A DNA stretch of 64,000 nucleotides from Nocardia albiluteola (GTDB lineage Bacteria > Actinomycetota > Actinomycetes > Mycobacteriales > Mycobacteriaceae): the NCBI RefSeq assembly GCF_018860155.1, contig NZ_JAHKNI010000011.1, forward strand, positions 110,656-174,655, given 5' to 3'. Within the stretch, counting starts at the first letter, position 1; every line of letters starts with the position of its first letter. The position numbers and the translations under genes were made by a program. Of the stretch, positions 33,497 to 41,952 are shown in pieces. A model generated the notes under the pieces. The model was given only the letters and a program-made list of their open reading frames with translations. It was not told the origin of the DNA and made no database searches.

Positions 33497-34390
33497 ATGA
33501 CCAGCGCTTGCGAAACACCATTGGACCGGATTCGCGCCGCATGGCGCACCGGCCCGTACCCGCCGGCCCCGGCAGCCGCCACCCTGACGCGGCGCGCCGA
33601 TCACTTCGCCGATGGGGTGCGGTTCCTGCTCGAGCAGCCTGGTGCGCTAGGCCGGGTGCGTGCGGCCACCGCCACGCTGGAGGACGACCCCCCGGTGGAA
33701 GCGCTGGTGCAGACGGTCCTGGAGACGGCGCTCTCGCTGACTCGCGCCGAACTCGGGAACGTACAGCTGGTCGACCCGGCCTCCGGTGCGTTGTTGATCA
33801 CCGACCAGTCCGGGTTCGACGCCGAATTCCTCGAGCACTTCTCCGTCGTCGACGACGACAGTTCCGCCTGCGGCCGGGCCTCGCACGGCGATCAGACGAT
33901 CCTGCACGACGTCGACACCGATCCCGGGTTCGCGTCGCACCGGGGCATCGCGGCCGCCGCGGGATTCCGATCCGTGCAGTCCACCCCGCTGATCGACTTC
34001 ACCGGCAGGGTCGTCGGCATCGTGTCGACCCACTTCCCGCGCCCGCATCGCCCCACGCCCGCGGACCTGCAGATCCTGCAGCTGTTCGCCGACTATGCGG
34101 GTGACGCGATCTCCCGCAGCCTCGGCCCGCCCGCGGAAACACCGCCGCGAAACCATCACGCCCTCCCGTCCACCGCCGTCTCGCCGGAAACGATCGGCAT
34201 GGGCACCGAGCTCGCGGGCTCCGTCGTGGACCATCTACTGACGGCGCTACACCTGACCGGTCTGCGGCGGCTCGTCGGCGAGGGCGCCGCCTCCGCCCGG
34301 CTGCAGGCCGCCGTCGACACCCTCGACCGGGCCATCCACGATATCGAAAACCACACGCTGTCAACGCGATCCATACTCGACACACCATGA
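33497..34390 (+). CDS. GAF-domain sensor protein
   Basis: This 298-residue protein has a GAF domain at about residues 70-200 (LGNVQLVDPASGALLI, FSVVDDDSSACGRA, FRSVQSTPLIDFTGRVVGIV and STHF). A C-terminal helical stretch of about 80 residues follows without an output motif. Such stand-alone GAF proteins bind small ligands or heme and are frequent in actinobacteria. It is followed about 160 bases later by a sigma-factor gene in the same direction, so a signalling link is possible. The ATG at 33497 fits MTSACETP; an alternative GTG lies upstream. Confidence 0.8.
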   Translation: MTSACETPLDRIRAAWRTGPYPPAPAAATLTRRADHFADGVRFLLEQPGALGRVRAATATLEDDPPVEALVQTVLETALSLTRAELGNVQLVDPASGALLITDQSGFDAEFLEHFSVVDDDSSACGRASHGDQTILHDVDTDPGFASHRGIAAAAGFRSVQSTPLIDFTGRVVGIVSTHFPRPHRPTPADLQILQLFADYAGDAISRSLGPPAETPPRNHHALPSTAVSPETIGMGTELAGSVVDHLLTALHLTGLRRLVGEGAASARLQAAVDTLDRAIHDIENHTLSTRSILDTP

Positions 34391-34547
34391 AATAGGGACC
34401 TCGCCGCCCTGTCTGCGTGCCCGTCCCCGATTTCACCGGCGCCCGAATCATCTCCACAGCGCCCTTACAGCCTTCTCACAGCGTCGCCGAGTGGAATGGA
34501 ACTCGGCACACCCGACTGCGGCCCCGCCGCATGGTTCGGAAGAGGCG

Positions 34548-35114
34548 ATGGCATTGCTGGAGAACGACCTCGCTGGGGCGGTTCGTGGCGAGCGGACCGC
34601 GATCGCACGCGTCTTGGCGGAGATACGCCCGCAGATCGTGCACTATTGCCGGGCCCGGGTGAACCACATTTCCGGGAGCACGGTCTCCGCGGACGATGTC
34701 GCACAGGAGGTCTGCATCGCGGTCCTGCGCGCACTGCCCCGATACCGCGATGAGGGACGACCTTTCATGGCCTTCGTCTACGGCATCGCCGCACACAAGG
34801 TCGCCGACGCCTACCGCAGCGCCGCCCGTAACCGCATCATCCCGGTCGAGGCGGTTCCCGACCTGCCCTGCGATGACACCGGTCCCGAACAGCGGGCACT
34901 GCAATCCGAGGCCGCCCGTCGGATGAGCGATCTGCTCGGCGCCCTGCCGCCGAAGCAACGCGAAATCCTGATTCTGCGTGTCGCGGTGGGACTCTCGGCC
35001 GCCGAGACCGCCGCGGCGGTGGGCGGCACCGCGGGGTCGATCCGGGTCGCCCAGCACCGCGCCATGACCAAGCTCAGGGCACTGGCCGTGGTCCGCGCCT
35101 CTGCCATCGCATGA
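34548..35114 (+). CDS. sigD: RNA polymerase sigma factor, SigD/ShbA type
   Basis: This 188-residue two-region sigma factor has region 2 with SADDVAQEVCIAVLRALPRY and FMAFVYGIAAHKVADAYRSA. Region 4 has LPPKQREILILRVAVGLSAA and GTAGSIRVAQHRAMTKLRAL. This order and wording closely match SigD of mycobacteria and ShbA of Streptomyces. SigD-type factors act in stationary phase or starvation; ShbA drives the principal sigma gene. No RsdA-like anti-sigma gene follows, as it does in mycobacteria. The ATG at 34548 (MALLENDLAG) is taken as start. Confidence 0.85.
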   Translation: MALLENDLAGAVRGERTAIARVLAEIRPQIVHYCRARVNHISGSTVSADDVAQEVCIAVLRALPRYRDEGRPFMAFVYGIAAHKVADAYRSAARNRIIPVEAVPDLPCDDTGPEQRALQSEAARRMSDLLGALPPKQREILILRVAVGLSAAETAAAVGGTAGSIRVAQHRAMTKLRALAVVRASAIA

Positions 35115-35192
35115 GATCGGTCCCCGCCGTCCAGATGTGCTCGGACAGCGGGACGACCCGGTCACGAGATCGACTCGGGACGCCTCGGCCTC

Positions 35193-36047
35193 TCAGTCGG
35201 CGAGGAATCCCCGGATGGCCTCGGCGATCTCGGCGGCGTGGGTTTCCAGGGCGAAGTGGCCGGTGTCGAGGAACTCGATCCGCGCGTCGGGGAGGTCGCG
35301 GCGGAAGGCCTCGGCGCCGGCGGGCAGGAAGAACGGATCATTGGCCCCCCACACCGCCAGGAGCGGCGGAGTGTGAGTGCGGAAGTACTCCTGAAATTGC
35401 GGGTACCGGGCCACGTTGTTGCGGTAGTCCAGCATCAGGTCCAACTGCACCTGGTCGGCGCCGGCGCGGGCCAGGTAGTGGTCGTCCAGCGCGATGCCGT
35501 CCGGGGAGACCAGGGACTCGTCGGGCACGCCGTGGGTGTACTGAAAGCGCGTGGTCTCGGGGGTCAGCATCGTGCGCAGGGCATCGCGGTTGGCGGCCGA
35601 GGGATCCGCCCAGTAGGCCCGGACCGGGTTCCAGCCCTCGCTGAGACCTTCGACGTAGGCATTGCCGTTCTGGGAGACGATGGCGGTTATGCGGTCGGGG
35701 TGGGCGACCGCGAGCCGAAGGCCGGTCGGGGCGCCGTAGTCGAAGATGTAGACCGCGTACCGGTCGAAGCCGACCACGTCGGTGAAGCGGTCGATCACTG
35801 CGGCGATGCTGTCGAAGGTGTAGTCGAACTCCTTGTGGTCCGGCATGTCCGAGCGGCCGAACCCGGGCAGGTCGGGGGCGATGATGTGAAAGTCGTTGGC
35901 CAGCAGGGGAATCAGATCCCGGAACATGTGGCTCGAGGTCGGGAAGCCATGCAGCAAAAGGAGTTTGGGGCTCCCCGGGGCGCCCGCCTCACGGTAGAAG
36001 ATGCCGAAGCCGTCGACGTCGACCTTGCGGTAGCGAATTGCGGTCAT
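35193..36047 (-). CDS. Alpha/beta-hydrolase of the epoxide hydrolase/haloalkane dehalogenase type
   Basis: This 284-residue enzyme has the oxyanion motif LLHGFPTSSHMF, PDLPGFGRSD, the nucleophile elbow VYIFDYGAPTG (an Asp nucleophile) and the catalytic His in DTGHFALETH. An Asp nucleophile points to hydrolysis of epoxides or halides through an alkyl-enzyme ester. The ATG at 36047 has AAAGGA upstream; an ATG three codons earlier is weaker. It is divergent from the CGNR-type protein at 36175, which probably regulates it. The 127-base gap contains the AT-rich TAAGTAACCGTCTTAG that is likely promoter. Confidence 0.9.
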   Translation of the reverse strand: MTAIRYRKVDVDGFGIFYREAGAPGSPKLLLLHGFPTSSHMFRDLIPLLANDFHIIAPDLPGFGRSDMPDHKEFDYTFDSIAAVIDRFTDVVGFDRYAVYIFDYGAPTGLRLAVAHPDRITAIVSQNGNAYVEGLSEGWNPVRAYWADPSAANRDALRTMLTPETTRFQYTHGVPDESLVSPDGIALDDHYLARAGADQVQLDLMLDYRNNVARYPQFQEYFRTHTPPLLAVWGANDPFFLPAGAEAFRRDLPDARIEFLDTGHFALETHAAEIAEAIRGFLAD

Positions 36048-36174
36048 GATGGCCATCCTTTACTGTCGCTCCGAATAAGTAACCGTCTTAGTGTTCCCTA
36101 GAAGGTTATGCGTGGCATCAGTAACTTGTCAACCGCATTCAAGGAGGTTACTCTTCGAGGTGGAGGAGGAGCCG

Positions 36175-36810
36175 ATGACGCAGTCGACGCCCGCGCTGTT
36201 CCTGGCCGATTCGGCCGGGCTGGATTTCCTGAACTCGGTGGCCACACCGACGGATGCGGTCGTGGACTGGCTGGAGGACGGCGAGAGTCTGCTCGACTGG
36301 CTCCGGCAGGCGGACATGGTCCCCGAACAGGTCCTGGCCGACCTGCGCGAGCGCGCCCTGCCCGGCGAGCTCGAACGCCTGGCCGCCCAGGCCCGCACCC
36401 TGCGCGAGTGGTTTCGCGGCTTCGTCACCGAGCATCGCGGCCATCCGCTGACCGAATCCGTTCTCCCCCAACTGGATCCGCTCAACGAGCTCCTGGAGCT
36501 CGACCGCCGCTACAGTGCGATCGCCGGGCCTCCCGCCGGCACCGAGGGCCCCCTCACCCTGACCGACCGCCGCCGCTGGAATTCCCCCGACACCCTGCTA
36601 CTCCCCATCGCCCAGGCCATGGCCGAGCTGATCTGCGACCAGGACTTCACCCACATCAAGTCCTGCGAGGGCCCCACCTGCACCCTCCTGTTCGCCGACC
36701 GCACCCGCGGCCGCGGTCGCCGCTGGTGCAGCATGTCCCTGTGCGGCAACCGCGCCAAACAGGCGGCCCACCGCCGACGCCACCGGGCCGCATCCGCACC
36801 GCCGGGGTAA
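36175..36810 (+). CDS. ABATE/CGNR zinc-finger transcription regulator
   Basis: This 211-residue protein has an N-terminal ABATE domain (LDFLNSVATPTDAVVDWLED, LREWFRGFV). The C-terminal CGNR zinc finger reads IKSCEGPTCTLLFADRT followed by RRWCSMSLCGNRAKQAAHRR, with Cys pairs for Zn and a basic helix. Such proteins are stress- or catabolite-linked DNA-binding regulators. It is divergent from the hydrolase at 35193 and probably controls it. The ATG at 36175 follows GAGGAGGAGCC. Confidence 0.92.
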   Translation: MTQSTPALFLADSAGLDFLNSVATPTDAVVDWLEDGESLLDWLRQADMVPEQVLADLRERALPGELERLAAQARTLREWFRGFVTEHRGHPLTESVLPQLDPLNELLELDRRYSAIAGPPAGTEGPLTLTDRRRWNSPDTLLLPIAQAMAELICDQDFTHIKSCEGPTCTLLFADRTRGRGRRWCSMSLCGNRAKQAAHRRRHRAASAPPG

Positions 36811-36886
36811 TCCGCCGAATCGTGCGTCCCGGTCCGAACGTCCCAGGGAGTAATCTGAGACATCCAGGTCGTCGAACCGAGCCGCC

Positions 36887-37258
36887 ATGCATGAATTGGC
36901 CATCACCCAAAGCGTCGTGGACACCGTGTGCGAGCACGCGGCGGGCGCCCGGGTGCACAGCGTCACTGTCGAGGTCGGCGCGCTGTGCGCCGTCGTTCCC
37001 GAGGCGATGCAATTCTGTTTCGAACTGGTCGCCGAGGGAACCGTCGCGGAGGGCGCGTGCCTCGAGATAAGAATCGTCCCCGGCGCGGCCCGGTGCCGCA
37101 GCTGTGGCGCCGAATTCGGCCTCGCCGACCTCATCCTGCTGTGCCCGTGCGGAAGCGCCGATGTCGAGGTGCGTTCCGGACGGGAACTCCGTATCCGGAC
37201 GATGGAGGTGAGTGAGACATGTGTGCAACCTGTGGCTGCGGCCAGGACTCCGCGGTGA
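36887..37258 (+). CDS. hypA: Hydrogenase nickel-insertion protein HypA
   Basis: This 123-residue protein begins MHELAITQSVV, where His2 is the nickel ligand. It has a zinc finger with CRSC and CPC spaced by 13 residues. HypA delivers Ni to the hydrogenase large subunit together with HypB. The second Cys pair is CPC rather than the more common CPxC. The gene overlaps hypB by 40 bases and is the first gene of the cluster. The promoter presumably lies in 36811-36886; no specific operator is seen. Confidence 0.95.
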   Translation: MHELAITQSVVDTVCEHAAGARVHSVTVEVGALCAVVPEAMQFCFELVAEGTVAEGACLEIRIVPGAARCRSCGAEFGLADLILLCPCGSADVEVRSGRELRIRTMEVSETCVQPVAAARTPR

Positions 37259-38043
37259 TCACGATTCCCCACGAACACCCGCATCACGACGATGGCCACC
37301 CACACGATCACGATCACCCGCACGAGCACGGCGCGCACGACCATGAGCATCCGCCGGCCACCCGGACGTTGACGCTGGACCAGAAGGTCCTGGCCAAGAA
37401 CGACCGGCTGGCCGCCCGCATCCGGGCCCGCCTGGCCGAACGCAACATCCTCGCGCTCAATCTGACCAGCTCCCCGGGCGCGGGCAAGACCACTCTGCTC
37501 GAGCGAACCATCCGCGAACTCGGCGACGTGCCGATGGCCGTGATCGAGGGCGATCAGGAGACGCTGCTCGATGCCGAACGGATCCGGGCGACCGGCTGCC
37601 GCGTGGTCCAGGTCAACACCGGCGCCGGTTGCCATCTGGATGCGGAGATGATGCGGGGCGCCCTCGACGCGCTCGATCCGGCCGCGGGCACGCTGCTGTT
37701 CATCGAAAATATCGGGAATCTGGTCTGCCCGGCCCTGTTCGACCTGGGCGAGCGGACCAAGGTCGTGGTCATCTCGGTGACCGAGGGCGACGACAAACCG
37801 CTGAAATATCCGCATATGTTCGCCGCCGCGGGCTTGGCGCTGATCAACAAAATCGACCTGCTGCCCTATGTCGATTTCGATGTCGAGACCTGCCGGCGGC
37901 ACGCGAGGGCCGTCAACCCGGCAATCACGATCCTGCCCGTGTCCGCGACCACCGGCGACGGGCTTTTCCGCTGGTACCGATGGCTTTCCGAGCAAAGATC
38001 AATTCCGTCGAGCACCCTTGAGGATGCCAACGCACCCGCCTAG
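37219..38043 (+). CDS. hypB: Hydrogenase nickel-incorporation GTPase HypB
   Basis: This 274-residue protein starts with a Cys motif MCATCGCGQD and a His-rich nickel-storing stretch of about 30 residues. The SIMIBI GTPase follows with P-loop SSPGAGKTTLLE, INKIDLLP as guanine-specificity motif and the zinc/nickel site NTGAGCHLDA. HypB uses GTP hydrolysis to load nickel with HypA. The 40-base overlap with hypA implies translational coupling. The gap to the small-subunit gene is 97 bases and may hold a second promoter. Confidence 0.96.
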   Translation: MCATCGCGQDSAVITIPHEHPHHDDGHPHDHDHPHEHGAHDHEHPPATRTLTLDQKVLAKNDRLAARIRARLAERNILALNLTSSPGAGKTTLLERTIRELGDVPMAVIEGDQETLLDAERIRATGCRVVQVNTGAGCHLDAEMMRGALDALDPAAGTLLFIENIGNLVCPALFDLGERTKVVVISVTEGDDKPLKYPHMFAAAGLALINKIDLLPYVDFDVETCRRHARAVNPAITILPVSATTGDGLFRWYRWLSEQRSIPSSTLEDANAPA

Positions 38044-38140
38044 ACTGACGTGATCAGGGTCACCGCACGGATTCGGTTCGCCGATATCTGGTAAGAGCCC
38101 GTTTCCGTGTGACCATCCGCTTCAAGAATGGTGGCACTCC

Positions 38141-39196
38141 ATGCCAACTCGCGAAGCAGTCGAAGCCGAACAGGCCTTGATCCATGTTCTGTGGATAAAC
38201 GCCGGGCTCAGTTGTGATGGCGATTCCGTGGCGTTGACTGCCGCCACTCAACCCAGCATCGAGGAAATCGCGCTGGGATCGCTGCCTGGTCTCCCCAAGA
38301 TTGCGGTCCACTGGCCGCTGATCGATTTCGAATGCGGCCCCACCGGCGGCGCCGACGACTTCCTCGAGTGGTTCTTCAAGGCCGACCGCGGCGAATTGGA
38401 GCCGTTCGTGCTCGTCGTGGAGGGCTCGATCCCGAACGAGCAGCTGCACACCGAGGGGTACTGGTGCGGCTTCGGCAACAACCCCGCCACCGGCCAGCCC
38501 ATGACCACCAGCGAATGGCTCGATCGGCTGACGCCCAAGGCGACGGCGGTCGTCGCCGTCGGCACCTGCGCCACCTACGGCGGCATCCACGCCATGGCCG
38601 GAAACCCGACCGGTGCGATGGGGGTGCCCGACTATCTGGGCTGGAAGTGGAAGAGCAAGGCGGGCATCCCGATCGTCTGCGTGCCCGGCTGCCCCATCCA
38701 GCCCGACAACCTGTCCGAGACGCTGACCTATCTGCTCTACATGGCCACCGGCCAGGCCCCGATGATCCCGCTCGACGAAGCACTGCGCCCCACTTGGCTT
38801 TTCGGTGCGACTGTGCACGAGGGCTGCGACCGCGCCGGATACTACGAGCAGGGGGATTTCGCCACCGAATACGGCTCGCCCAAGTGCATCGTGAAGCTGG
38901 GCTGCTGGGGTCCGGTGGTGAAATGCAATGTGCCCAAGCGTGGTTGGATAAACGGAGTCGGCGGCTGCCCGAACGTGGGCGGCATCTGCATCGGCTGCAC
39001 CATGCCCGGCTTCCCGGACAAGTTCATGCCGTTCATGGACGAGCCGCCAGGCGGCAAGTTCTCGTCCACCGCATCGGGGCTGTACGGATCGGTGATCCGC
39101 AGTCTGCGCCACGTCACGACCCGCACGGTCGACAAGGAGCCGCACTGGCGGCATCGGGGCACCGCGCTGGAGACCGGCGCGACGCGCACATGGTAG
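38141..39196 (+). CDS. hhyS: Actinobacterial-type (group 1h) [NiFe]-hydrogenase small subunit
   Basis: This 351-residue iron-sulfur subunit has no Tat signal, unlike periplasmic group 1 enzymes, so it works on the cytoplasmic side. The proximal cluster motif reads SCDGDS: Cys25 is kept but the usual second Cys is Asp28, a replacement known from the actinobacterial-type enzyme of Ralstonia eutropha and linked to oxygen insensitivity. Later cluster ligands are in VGTCATYGG, VPGCPIQP, HEGCDRAGYY, SPKCIVKLGCWGP and GICIGCTMPGFPD. It passes electrons from the NiFe centre toward the acceptor. The large-subunit gene follows after ten bases. Confidence 0.95.
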   Translation: MPTREAVEAEQALIHVLWINAGLSCDGDSVALTAATQPSIEEIALGSLPGLPKIAVHWPLIDFECGPTGGADDFLEWFFKADRGELEPFVLVVEGSIPNEQLHTEGYWCGFGNNPATGQPMTTSEWLDRLTPKATAVVAVGTCATYGGIHAMAGNPTGAMGVPDYLGWKWKSKAGIPIVCVPGCPIQPDNLSETLTYLLYMATGQAPMIPLDEALRPTWLFGATVHEGCDRAGYYEQGDFATEYGSPKCIVKLGCWGPVVKCNVPKRGWINGVGGCPNVGGICIGCTMPGFPDKFMPFMDEPPGGKFSSTASGLYGSVIRSLRHVTTRTVDKEPHWRHRGTALETGATRTW

Positions 39197-39206
39197 GAGG
39201 ACTGCG

Positions 39207-41003
39207 ATGACTCAGATCATCCCGGAACCGTCGCACCGCAAGATCGACCCGGATGCCCTCGTGGAGATGGCGTGGGATCCGATCACACGCATCGTCGGCA
39301 GCCTGGGCATATACACGAAGATCGACTTCGACAATCGCGAGGTGGTCGAGTGTCACAGCACCTCCTCGATCTTCCGCGGCTACTCGATCTTCATGCGCGG
39401 CAAGGATCCTCGCGACGCGCACTTCATCACCAGCCGAATCTGCGGCATCTGCGGCGACAATCACTGCACCTGCTCGTGCTACTGCCAGAACATGGCCTAC
39501 GGGGTGAAGCCGCCGCATCTGGGCGAATGGATCGTCAACCTCGGCGAGGCCGCGGAATACATGTTCGACCACAACATCTTCCAGGAGAATCTGGTCGGCG
39601 TGGACTTCTGCGAGAAGATGGTCGCCGAGACCAATCCGGGCGTCCTGGCCCGCGCCGAGACGGCGCAGGCGCCGCACGCGGACGCGCACGGGTACCGCAC
39701 CGTCGCGGACATCATGCGCGCGCTGAACCCGTTCACCGGTGAGTTCTACCGCGAGGCCCTGCAGGTCAGCCGGTACACCCGGGAGATGTTCTGCCTGATG
39801 GAGGGCAGGCATGTGCACCCCTCGACGCTGTATCCCGGCGGTGTGGGCACGGTGGCGACGATCCAGCTGATGACCGACTACATGTCCCGGCTGATGCGCT
39901 ACGTCGAATTCATGAAGAAGGTCGTGCCGATGCACGACGACCTGTTCGACTTCTTCTACGAGGCCCTGCCCGGCTACGAACAGGTCGGCCTGCGCCGCAC
40001 CCTGCTCGGCTGCTGGGGTTCGTTCCAGGATCCCGAGGTGTGCAACTTCGCCTACAAGGACATGGAGAACTGGGGCCGCAAGATGTTCGTCACCCCCGGC
40101 GTGGTGGTCGACGGCAAACTGGTCACCACCTCCCTGGTGGATATCAACCTCGGCCTCCGAATCCTTTTGGGCAGTTCGTATTACGAGGACTGGTCCGACC
40201 AGGAGATGTTCGTGACGACCGATCCGCTCGGCAATCCGGTGGACCGGCGGCACCCCTGGAACCAGCACACCAACCCCAAGCCGCAGAAGCGCGACCTGGA
40301 CGACAAGTACAGCTGGGTGATGTCGCCGCGCTGGTTCGACGGCAAGAATCACCTCGCGCTCGACACCGGCGGCGGGCCGCTGGCCCGGCTGTGGTCGACG
40401 GCGCTGGCCGAGTTGGTCGACATCGGCTACGTGAAGTCCACCGGGCACAGCGTGCAGATCAACCTGCCCAAGACCGCGCTGAAGGGCCCGGTCGAGCTGG
40501 AGTGGAAGATCCCCGCGCACGGCAGCAACACGATCGAGCGCGACCGGGCGCGCACCTACTTCCAGGCGTACGCCGCAGCATGCGCGCTGCACTTCGCCGA
40601 GAAGGCGCTCGAGGAGATCCGCGCCGGGCGGACCAAGACCTGGGAGAGCTTCGAGGTGCCCGACGAGAGCATCGGCTGCGGCTTCACCGAGGCCGTGCGC
40701 GGTGTGCTCTCGCACCACATGGTGATCCGGAACGGCAAGATCGCCAATTACCATCCGTATCCGCCGACGCCCTGGAACGCCAGCCCGCGGGACAGCTTCG
40801 GCACTCCGGGGCCCTACGAGGACGCGGTGCAGGGCCAGCCGATCTTCGAGGAGAACGATCGCGAGCACTTCAAGGGCATCGACGTCATGCGCACGGTGCG
40901 CAGCTTCGATCCGTGCCTGCCGTGCGGGGTGCACATGTATCTGGGCAACGGGAAGACGTTGGAAACCCTGCACTCCCCCACCCAGACGCTGACCGCGGAG
41001 TAG
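39207..41003 (+). CDS. hhyL: Actinobacterial-type (group 1h) [NiFe]-hydrogenase large subunit
   Basis: This 598-residue catalytic subunit has the N-terminal ligand motif RICGICGDNHCTCS (Cys79, Cys82) and the C-terminal DPCLPCGVH (Cys570, Cys573, His576), the four Cys that hold the Ni-Fe centre. A 22-residue tail follows His576, to be cut off by the maturation protease after metal loading. Family members oxidise H2 at very low concentration in air and pass electrons to the respiratory chain during starvation; that role is inferred here. An AGGAGG-like site precedes the ATG. Confidence 0.96.
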   Translation: MTQIIPEPSHRKIDPDALVEMAWDPITRIVGSLGIYTKIDFDNREVVECHSTSSIFRGYSIFMRGKDPRDAHFITSRICGICGDNHCTCSCYCQNMAYGVKPPHLGEWIVNLGEAAEYMFDHNIFQENLVGVDFCEKMVAETNPGVLARAETAQAPHADAHGYRTVADIMRALNPFTGEFYREALQVSRYTREMFCLMEGRHVHPSTLYPGGVGTVATIQLMTDYMSRLMRYVEFMKKVVPMHDDLFDFFYEALPGYEQVGLRRTLLGCWGSFQDPEVCNFAYKDMENWGRKMFVTPGVVVDGKLVTTSLVDINLGLRILLGSSYYEDWSDQEMFVTTDPLGNPVDRRHPWNQHTNPKPQKRDLDDKYSWVMSPRWFDGKNHLALDTGGGPLARLWSTALAELVDIGYVKSTGHSVQINLPKTALKGPVELEWKIPAHGSNTIERDRARTYFQAYAAACALHFAEKALEEIRAGRTKTWESFEVPDESIGCGFTEAVRGVLSHHMVIRNGKIANYHPYPPTPWNASPRDSFGTPGPYEDAVQGQPIFEENDREHFKGIDVMRTVRSFDPCLPCGVHMYLGNGKTLETLHSPTQTLTAE

Positions 41004-41034
41004 TCCCGGGTCGGCCCGGCGACGGGAGAGGTAC

Positions 41035-41952
41035 ATGGTGAACGATCACCCGGCCGACCGGAACGACGCCGCAGCGCCCGACCGCTGGCGCGAGGCCGGC
41101 GATCGGATCGAGACGCTCCTGGACGCCTGCGCCGCGGGCGGCACCGCCGCCCGCGACCGCGCCGAACAGCTGCTCCACGAGGTGGTCGAGCTGTACGGCG
41201 CGGGGCTGGCGCGGATCGTCGCGGCGCTCGACGAGCCCACGGCCGAGCTGCTGGCCGCGGACGATCTGGTGGCGAGCCTGCTGCTCGTGCACGGCCTGCA
41301 CCCGCAGGGAGTTCGCACCCGGGTGGGGGCCGCGCTCGACAGCGTGCGGCCGTACCTGGGCTCACACGGCGGCGACGTGACCCTGCTCGGCGTCGAGGAC
41401 GGGGTGGTGCGGCTGGCGCTGGCCGGGAGCTGCCGTACCTGCCCGTCGTCGTCGGTGACGCTCGAGCTCGCCGTCGAGGAGGCCGTGCGCGCCGCGGCGC
41501 CCGAGATCGAGGCGATCGAAGTGGTTGCCGCCGAACCGGATTCGGACCCAAGCGTGTTCTCGGCCGATTCGCTGTTCACCCGCGTGCGCGATGCCGCGCC
41601 GCGGACCGGCAGCTGGATCGCGGTCCCCGAACTGGCAGGGCTGTCCCCCGGCGAGGTCGGCGGATTCTCCATCGCCGGGCAGGCCGTGCTGGCCTGCCGC
41701 ATCGGCACCGAGCTCTACGTCTACCGCGACCACTGCCCGGCGTGCGACAACTCGCTCGCGGGCGCGGTCCTGCACCGCCGCATGGGATTCCCGGTCGGTG
41801 ACGCGGTGCTGCGCTGTCCGGTCTGCCAGGCACACTACGACGCCGTGCACGCCGGGGCGAGGGTCGATGGGAGCGGGCACCTCGATCCGCTGCCCGTTCT
41901 CGTCCGCGACGGCGAACTGTCGGTGGCCGTTCCCGCGGGGGTGGCGGGATGA
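41035..41952 (+). CDS. NifU-like/Rieske-like fusion, hydrogenase-linked iron-sulfur protein
   Basis: This 305-residue protein has a helical N-terminus (to about 100), a NifU C-terminal-type domain (VRPYLGSHGGDVTLLGVEDG with SCRTCPSSSVTLE, CxxC) and a Rieske-like domain from about 190. In the Rieske fold the two His ligands are replaced: CPH becomes CPAC (HCPACDNS) and CPWH becomes CPVC (RCPVCQAHYD). This would allow a four-Cys site rather than a true Rieske cluster. Iron-sulfur proteins encoded directly after the hydrogenase subunits in mycobacteria (HucE, HhyE) are needed for H2 uptake. This is the likely equivalent, probably carrying electrons onward. It overlaps the next gene by four bases. 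Confidence 0.85.
   Translation: MVNDHPADRNDAAAPDRWREAGDRIETLLDACAAGGTAARDRAEQLLHEVVELYGAGLARIVAALDEPTAELLAADDLVASLLLVHGLHPQGVRTRVGAALDSVRPYLGSHGGDVTLLGVEDGVVRLALAGSCRTCPSSSVTLELAVEEAVRAAAPEIEAIEVVAAEPDSDPSVFSADSLFTRVRDAAPRTGSWIAVPELAGLSPGEVGGFSIAGQAVLACRIGTELYVYRDHCPACDNSLAGAVLHRRMGFPVGDAVLRCPVCQAHYDAVHAGARVDGSGHLDPLPVLVRDGELSVAVPAGVAG

Noticed and set aside
39114..41036. 640-residue minus-strand ORF opposite the hydrogenase large subunit
   Set aside because: Antisense shadow of a strongly conserved gene; composition typical of reverse-frame GC-rich translation.
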